Assembly (NCBI RefSeq): GCF_014898055.3
Contig: NW_023605083.1
Span: 61,358,228 to 61,422,227, forward strand
From: Talpa occidentalis
Lineage: Eukaryota > Chordata > Mammalia > Eulipotyphla > Talpidae
DNA length: 64,000 nt
Reading direction: 5' to 3'
Shown: piece after piece, positions 59,346 through 64,000 of the stretch
Layout: every line of letters starts with the position of its first letter
How positions within the stretch are numbered: the first letter of the stretch is position 1
Program-made: the position numbers and the translations under genes
The notes under the pieces: generated by a model
Seen by the model: only the letters and a program-made list of their open reading frames with translations
Database searches by the model: none
What the model was told of the DNA's origin: nothing

Positions 59346-61375
59346 TTCATTTATTTTAAAGGGTTTGACTTCTATTCTTTTTTATATTAGTTTTTTTTAT
59401 TTTTTACATCATTGTTCATTTTTAAACAATATTTGCTTCCCCCCACCCCCTCAGGTGTAGTCCCCAGAGTCTCCTTCACCAGTGCACCCATGCACCATCA
59501 CCTCAGTCCCCTGTGCTCCTCCCTCCCTCCCTCTGATCCCTCTCCCTCCTCCTCCCCTGCAGGATGTCTCTGATTTATAATTGTCTGTTTTTGCTTTGCT
59601 GTGTTTTGTACTGTTATTATTTTTTTTACACTGATGTCTTATTTGGTTCCCCTATATTCCTGCTATAAGTGAAACCATCCAATATTTTTCATTTTCCTTC
59701 TGGCTTATTTCACTGAGCATAACTCCTTCTAGCTCCATCCACTTTTCTGTGAATAACATGAGTTTATCTTTTTTGATTGCTGAATAATATTCCACTGTGT
59801 ATATATATATACACATCTTCTTGATCCAGTCATCTATTTTTGGGCATTTGGGTTGTTTCCAGGTTTTACCTATTGTAAATAGTGCTGCAATAAACATAGG
59901 TGTACAGGTGTTCTTTTGAATCACTGTTTTTGTGTCTTTTGGGTGGATCCTTAGGAATTGTATGGTAGCTCCATTTTTAGTAGACCGGGGGAACCTCCAG
60001 ACAGTTTTGCATAGTGGTTGGACCAGTTTGCACTCCCACCAGCAATGTAGGAGAGTTCCTTTTTCACCACATCCTCGCCAACATTTGTTATTGCTTGTTT
60101 TTTTGATATGTGCCATTCTCACTGGTATAAGGCGGTATCTCAATGTGGTTTTAATTTGCATTAACCTGACTATAAGGGATGTTGAACACTTTTCATATGC
60201 CTGTTGGCCATTTGCATTTTCTCTTTGGAGAAATGTCTTTTAAGTTCTTCTGCCCATTCTTGACTGGATTGTTTATTTTGTTTTTGTTGAGTGGTGTGAG
60301 TTACAAAGCTGTATTTTAAATAGTCATAGAAATACCTAAGCAATAGCCTCAGTTTTGCCCTTGGCTTTCAAAGACAAAAATATGTGTTCTCTGGTCCTTT
60401 ACAGAGAAAATGTGCTGACCCGTGGTGCAGATGAAGGAGCTGAGTCTATTAAGTTGCCCAAGACATATTTTCAGGGTGAGAATAAATACTTTTCCCACAA
60501 TATATGAAACCTTTACCTTTTCTTTTTGGGGGTATATATAAAGCAGAGGTTTTATTTTTTGGCAGGATGTACACTAGTAATATAGGGGCATGGGGGAATA
60601 CAGAATATTACAAATATAACCACTGGCAAAAAAACACCTAAAAGTCAGTAGCTAAGGGCAGAAGGCATGTGGAGGCTGGAGTAGGAGACAAGGAATCTGA
60701 GTTTTTGTCCCACCTCCTGTTAGTTCTGAGACTTTGAAATTATTTAATTGTTCTGAACCTCAGTACATGTGAAGTCCTCTCTCTGTAAGCTGAGCCTGTT
60801 CTGCCGCCCTCAATGCCTGCTGTGGTGCTGAAACAAGGGAATGAACAGGAAGGCACTTTGGCAACCGCAAAGCACCCTGTGTGCCGTTATCACGCTTGTT
60901 ATAATGATTAATGTGACCTTTCTTATTATCCAGATTCCTAACTTACGTTCACGTAACTGGCATTAATATAATCTTCATTTCCCTGCAATAATACCCGGGT
61001 GGTATCATCTGTGGGGGAGAGAAAAATTTACCAATTATTCTGAGCGTTATTTTTATCATACCAAGTAAACAAGAGTTCAGTTCCCAGCCCCATCTGCAGC
61101 TCCCACCTCATTAGCATAAACACTATTCCCCAACTGTTTGGAGTCTGAAATGGCTGCAATAAAGACAGTGGTGTTTACAGACACACTGAAAATCGTTCCA
61201 GAATACCAGACAATCTGTTTTAAAAAGGGAAACATTATTTCAGTGTGCGTGTGGGGGAAGGAGGCAGTCACACCGGATACTCACAAGGCAGCACATCTTT
61301 ATATCGGTTTTTGTCCAAATTTTGAGGCAGTTTTGCAAACGTGATGGCCAAACCAGGCTTCTTTCTGTAGAGTTG
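49868..61375 (-). CDS. PTPN3: PTPN3 (PTPH1) C-terminal catalytic region, seven exons joined
   Basis: Join of 61375-61285, 61008-60947, 58326-58180, 52582-52454, 51623-51478, 50947-50812 and 49945-49868: 789 bp, 262 residues plus TAA, all borders GT-AG and all phases consistent. PTPN3 is a cytosolic, membrane-associated tyrosine phosphatase with FERM, PDZ and PTP domains; only the PTP domain lies in this window. Visible motifs are NRYKDVLP (pTyr loop region), YINASYVN, the WPDHGVP loop with general-acid Asp, [10 protein letters not shown] with the nucleophile Cys, and the Q-loop QTSSQY. Counting back from the C-terminus with a 913-residue human protein, the Asp is 811 and the Cys 842, which agrees with published numbering. 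Family choice over PTPN4 rests on [20 protein letters not shown] and the LVQMLDPS end. The N-terminal exons lie beyond 64000. Confidence 0.96.
49946..51477 (-). other. PTPN3: Two short PTPN3 introns (49946-50811 and 50948-51477)
   Basis: 866 bp and 530 bp, with canonical borders. No RNA gene or strong repeat seen in either. Confidence 0.9.
50812..50947 (-). CDS. PTPN3: PTPN3 exon: remainder of the P-loop
   Basis: 136 bp, (S)[19 protein letters not shown] through [11 protein letters not shown]. Acceptor CTACTCCAG, donor GTAAGT. It completes [10 protein letters not shown] and includes the start of the Q-loop. Confidence 0.96.
51478..51623 (-). CDS. PTPN3: PTPN3 exon: WPD loop and catalytic Cys
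   Basis: 146 bp, [20 protein letters not shown] through PILVHC plus two bases of the next Ser codon. Acceptor TCTCCCCAG, donor GTACTG. It encodes both the general-acid Asp and the nucleophilic Cys. Confidence 0.96.
51845..52320 (-). mobile_element. L1M fragment, antisense strand of plus, within PTPN3 intron 51624-52453
   Basis: 'ggtgcaaacatcaccatcac', 'gactggtctatttcacttag', 'ttcatccatgtggtaatatg' and 'gacagaccacattgcttatc' are L1 3' sequence read in reverse, so the element has the same orientation as the gene. Confidence 0.8.
52454..52582 (-). CDS. PTPN3: PTPN3 exon: [20 protein letters not shown] region
   Basis: 129 bp (43 codons), TKCHQYWPD through REMLVTNTE. Acceptor CTTGCAG, donor GTGAGT. 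It includes the E-loop strand region of the PTP fold. Confidence 0.95.
52583..58179 (-). other. PTPN3: Large PTPN3 intron with MIR fragments
   Basis: 5.6 kb with no exon evident. MIR-like pieces lie at about 53055-53250 (plus), 53430-53530 (minus), 54425-54605 (minus), 56290-56400 (minus) and 56865-57010 (minus), recognised from the 'catctgtaaaatg...' core or its reverse. The longest frame (54481-55020, minus strand, 179 codons) has no known domain. The remainder is unremarkable. Confidence 0.75.
58180..58326 (-). CDS. PTPN3: PTPN3 exon: [20 protein letters not shown] region
   Basis: 147 bp (49 codons), [12 protein letters not shown] through [10 protein letters not shown]. Acceptor TCTTGCCAG, donor GTAAGT. 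It contains the conserved PTP core 'YIAAQGPLP...FWQVIWD'. Its first codon is an internal Met and not an initiation site. Confidence 0.95.
58327..59218 (-). other. PTPN3: PTPN3 intron, repeat-poor part
   Basis: No exon, RNA gene or confident repeat seen before the nested transposons that follow. Confidence 0.6.
59219..60430. mobile_element. hAT-like DNA element split by an L1 insertion
   Basis: The left part 'caaagattggcaaactaagg', 'cctgagggccaagtccagct' and the right part 'ctggtcctttacagagaaaa', 'tgtgctgacccgtgg' are the two ends of a common mammalian MER element (GGCAAAC.../...GCTGACCC inverted ends). The body is interrupted at 59306-60300. Confidence 0.65.
59306..60300 (-). mobile_element. 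5'-truncated L1 with perfect 18-bp target duplication
   Basis: TTACAAAGCTGTATTTTA occurs at 59288-59305 and 60301-60318. On the minus strand the insert runs from L1 ORF2 C-terminal coding sequence (169 open codons, 60161-59652, ending VSLIAGI) through a 3'UTR to a (TAAA)n tail (59306-59356 as TTTA repeats). It is closely related to the L1 at 31904-32315. The same orientation as PTPN3 makes it a possible weak terminator within the intron. Confidence 0.93.
60665..60915 (+). repeat. MIR SINE
   Basis: 'gacaaggaatctgagttttt', 'tagttctgagactttgaaat' and 'ggaaggcactttggcaaccg' follow the MIR order. It ends about 30 bp from the PTPN3 exon donor at 60946. Confidence 0.55.
60947..61008 (-). CDS. PTPN3: PTPN3 exon encoding [20 protein letters not shown]
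   Basis: 62 bp between acceptor ...CCCCCACAG and donor GTAAGT. It completes the split Tyr codon and ends in phase 0 with SYVN. It is separated from the previous exon by a 276-bp intron. Confidence 0.95.
61285..61375 (-). CDS. PTPN3: PTPN3 exon: start of the phosphatase domain
   Basis: 91 bp, encoding [20 protein letters not shown] and then [10 protein letters not shown]. The acceptor is ...TCATATAG at 61376 and the donor GTGAGT at 61284. It ends after the first base of a Tyr codon (phase 1). [12 protein letters not shown] is the PTP motif lining the phosphotyrosine pocket. Confidence 0.95.
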
Positions 61376-62415
61376 CTATATGACAGAAAAGTAAAAACAA
61401 AAACAAAAAAACATTGCTAAGAAATCAGTCACGAAGGGAGTGTGAACGTATACTTCAGCAGTAAAGTTTACCAGCTAGAGCACCCAGATCTTAACATTTA
61501 AAAGTGACTATATTATGTAAGAAAACATTCCCCAAGAAGCAGCTTTACAATTACATGAGAAACTAAATTCGTCAAAATTTTTTTTTATATAAACAAGAAG
61601 ATCTTTGGGAGAAAAAACAGTCATAGGAAGGGGTCTGAGTCACACATAATGGAATATGGTTAAGTAAAACCTTGTCTTTGTGACAATTACGTGACAAATG
61701 CTGAAAGCAAGTAGGGGGAAAAAAAAGAATTCTGACTCAAAATTAAATGGAGTCACCTAAATTAGTCTAAAAACATTTCCCTCCAATTCAGTGGAGTGAA
61801 CCTTATTTGTTCAAGAATGAGAACATTTCATTCATTAGCTCAGAAGTATATTTCCACTGTAAAAACATTTATTCTGATAAATAGTAAGCTTCATTTAAAG
61901 GCTTATTTTCCTGTATATGCGATCACTAGCAAAAAATTCAATGAAAGCAATTTTTGCGCGTTCGTAATAAGCACACGGCAGATACTTTGCTATGGTATCT
62001 GATGTGATTTTGACAACAGCTCTGTGAGAGGTAGTAGGAGTTTCCTTATTTTGCAAGCAGGAGGCAGAGATTAAATGCTTTGCTTAAGATTGCAAACTAG
62101 ATACTGAACTCAAATCTGACTCCAAGGCTTGGGGAGTACTTTATGGAGCTCTGACTAACATGTATAGAACGGTTCCTAAGTCCATACCCACAGGACCATC
62201 ACCATCATGAAGGACACAGACACATCCACCCCCATTAAGTTCCCCCTGCCCCACTGAGATTTCTTTGCTACACATCACCGTCCCCCACTTTGAAGGAGAG
62301 AGACAAACATTATCAATCAGATGTTTTTACCAACTTTATGGGAGGTTAAAAATGACACAATTTTTTCAGTATTACCAAGTGATCTTTTTTCCTTTTGCAG
62401 GAAATTTGGGAAATT

Positions 62416-62450
<35 letters not shown>

Positions 62451-64000
62451 CCAGTAATTTCATAGCCCTGAGAGGATCCTTTTCATATTTTCTCTAGCTT
62501 ATTTTTCTATACATCCATGCACCCAAAGAAACATAAGCATATATGGCAAAACATATAATAAAGACATGCCATTTAAAAATAAAAGATGAGATTTAACTAT
62601 ATATTAGCTCTTCCCATAGTAGATTATGTGAAACCCAACCATACTGAGAGAAGTTAACAGGTATTCCTTAGACTGTAAAAGAATTTTCAAGTTCAAAGAG
62701 ATCTGGGAAATAGTACAAACGTTCTGATATTCTATGAACCTCTAAGAAGACAAGTCCTGCTGGACATATGCTTGTTTAATTCTAACTAGCTTAGTGTTTC
62801 TCCAGCTAATTTGGCCAAGGTTCTCAGATCTCACAAAAAGTGTTCTGGGAAATACCATAATTGGAAGCCAGTTTTTTCCTACTTACTTATAGTGCCTAAT
62901 TCCCTGTACCATTCTCTATATGTGATTTTTAACTGGTTCAATAATCTGTGGTTTTTCATAGTTTTAAATTTTACTCTACATTTTTATCAGGCTGTTTTCA
63001 ACTTCTGTACTCATATAAATTCCTCAGAACATAATTGTTGCATTAAAATTTATTTGTAGGACTTTGAGCTTATAACCATGTTGCCCTAGGGGTGTATAAG
63101 AATGTTTAATTCACCACATTGTGGCAAACATCACCAACTACAATGTCTTTGCAATTTGAACAGGGAGGCTGAACATTCTTTTCCCTCTGTAATTTTGCAA
63201 ATTATTTGTTTTGTAAACTGCCCTCCGTTGGTCTGTTCTTCTCTTATCTGGTCTTTTTAAAATTAAACAACTTGCATAGAAATCACAAGGAGTATATTAG
63301 CATAGAAATTTTTAGTAACACTAATTGTATCATATCTCATACATTTACTAAATGCCTAGAATTTTAACTCTCCCCAAGTTCAGTTACAGATCACCTTTAT
63401 AATTTCAGTTCAAAACAATCAAGTAGCCACTGAACAATCTGTCAAATGTCTGTAAAATTTAATGGAGTTCATTATGGAAATAACTTATGAGAGGTTTTGG
63501 ACTGATTCTGTAAGGAGGATTTCTGATTCAGTCAAATTTCCCTAAATGATATTTCAGTTTCAAGTACATGCATAGAGGTGAACTGCAATTAAGTGAATAT
63601 AGTCAGTAAAGTTAACCTGGAGGTAAAAAGATTTTCAAATAGAAATGCAAATGTAATCAACTTGAGATGGTCTAGCAAAAAAGGGAATAGTTCTAGCAAA
63701 AGCCTTTACTTAAAACAAGTATATAAATGCATGTCAGCAGTAGATTCTGTTGATAGGGTTGCAAAGTAGTAAAATGAAATTTTAAAACGTATATAGCAGT
63801 ATTTAAAAATGTTTGTGCACATCATGGGATTTATCTGATAGAAATATATGAAAGAAATCTATCTGTAGCAAAATATATTTTATTAACAGAAAGCTGAAAA
63901 CTGCCTGAGTATTCCCCAGTCAGAGGTGTTGACTTAAATTATGATGAAGGTACAGCACCAAATCATGTGCAAGATAAACTAAAAGTACCGATTTGGACAC
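61376..64000 (-). other. PTPN3: PTPN3 intron, 3' part (continues beyond window)
   Basis: I searched for the expected upstream exon (coding ...TVLIQFE) and did not find it, so the intron runs past the right edge. It contains an antisense MIR-like fragment at about 61990-62135 and a 30-bp A-tract at 62419-62448. The rest is AT-rich sequence with no gene. Confidence 0.75.
62419..62448. repeat. A30 homopolymer
   Basis: An uninterrupted A run. No recognisable SINE or LINE body precedes it on the plus strand. Confidence 0.95.

Noticed and set aside
59652..60161. 169-codon frame as a functional reverse transcriptase gene
   Set aside because: It is only the C-terminal end of L1 ORF2 in a 5'-truncated insertion; the catalytic domains are absent.
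1..64000. CRISPR array, operon, prophage or other prokaryotic system
   Set aside because: Spliced exons, SINE/LINE content and a CpG island show a mammalian chromosome. Regular repeats here are microsatellites, not spacer-separated arrays.

Overview
This window is nuclear DNA from a placental mammal. Coding sequence is sparse and split into short exons with GT-AG borders. A CpG island marks a promoter, and most of the rest is interspersed repeats (L1, L2, MIR, hAT-type DNA elements, LTRs). At least ten copies belong to one tRNA-derived SINE family with a (TAAA)n-type tail. I cannot name that family with certainty. It is not Alu, B1/B2, carnivore SINEC, horse ERE, bovine BovA or vespertilionid VES. 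A laurasiatherian is likely, and a rhinolophoid (horseshoe or leaf-nosed) bat is one possibility.

Two protein-coding genes are recognisable, both on the minus strand. At the left is the first coding exon of EPB41L4B (EHM2, a FERM-domain membrane-cytoskeleton protein; 3056-3358) inside a CpG island at about 2740-4010. Its intron 1 runs off the left edge. At the right are the last seven coding exons of PTPN3 (PTPH1, a FERM-PDZ tyrosine phosphatase), from 61375 down to the stop codon at 49868-49870. They join in frame to encode the 262 C-terminal residues, which is essentially the whole catalytic domain. Its WPD and [10 protein letters not shown] motifs are intact, and the P-loop is split by an intron. 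The tandem order PTPN3 then EPB41L4B on one strand matches human 9q31.3.

Between the genes (about 4.1-48.5 kb) I find no convincing functional gene. The region holds a broken processed HINT1 pseudogene (46284-46857), two copies of one LTR (one a solo LTR with target duplications), MaLR-like LTR remnants, several L1 3' ends (one with a perfect 19-bp target duplication), many SINEs and MIRs, and microsatellites. The PTPN3 introns carry further MIR and L1 fragments, including an L1 inserted inside an older hAT-like element.

I found no previously undescribed system. The items most worth checking are: the LTR with a TATA box and poly(A) signal lying upstream of, and in the same orientation as, the EPB41L4B promoter; the E-box inverted repeat at the edge of the CpG island; the HINT1 retrocopy; and a conserved stem-loop in the SINE body.
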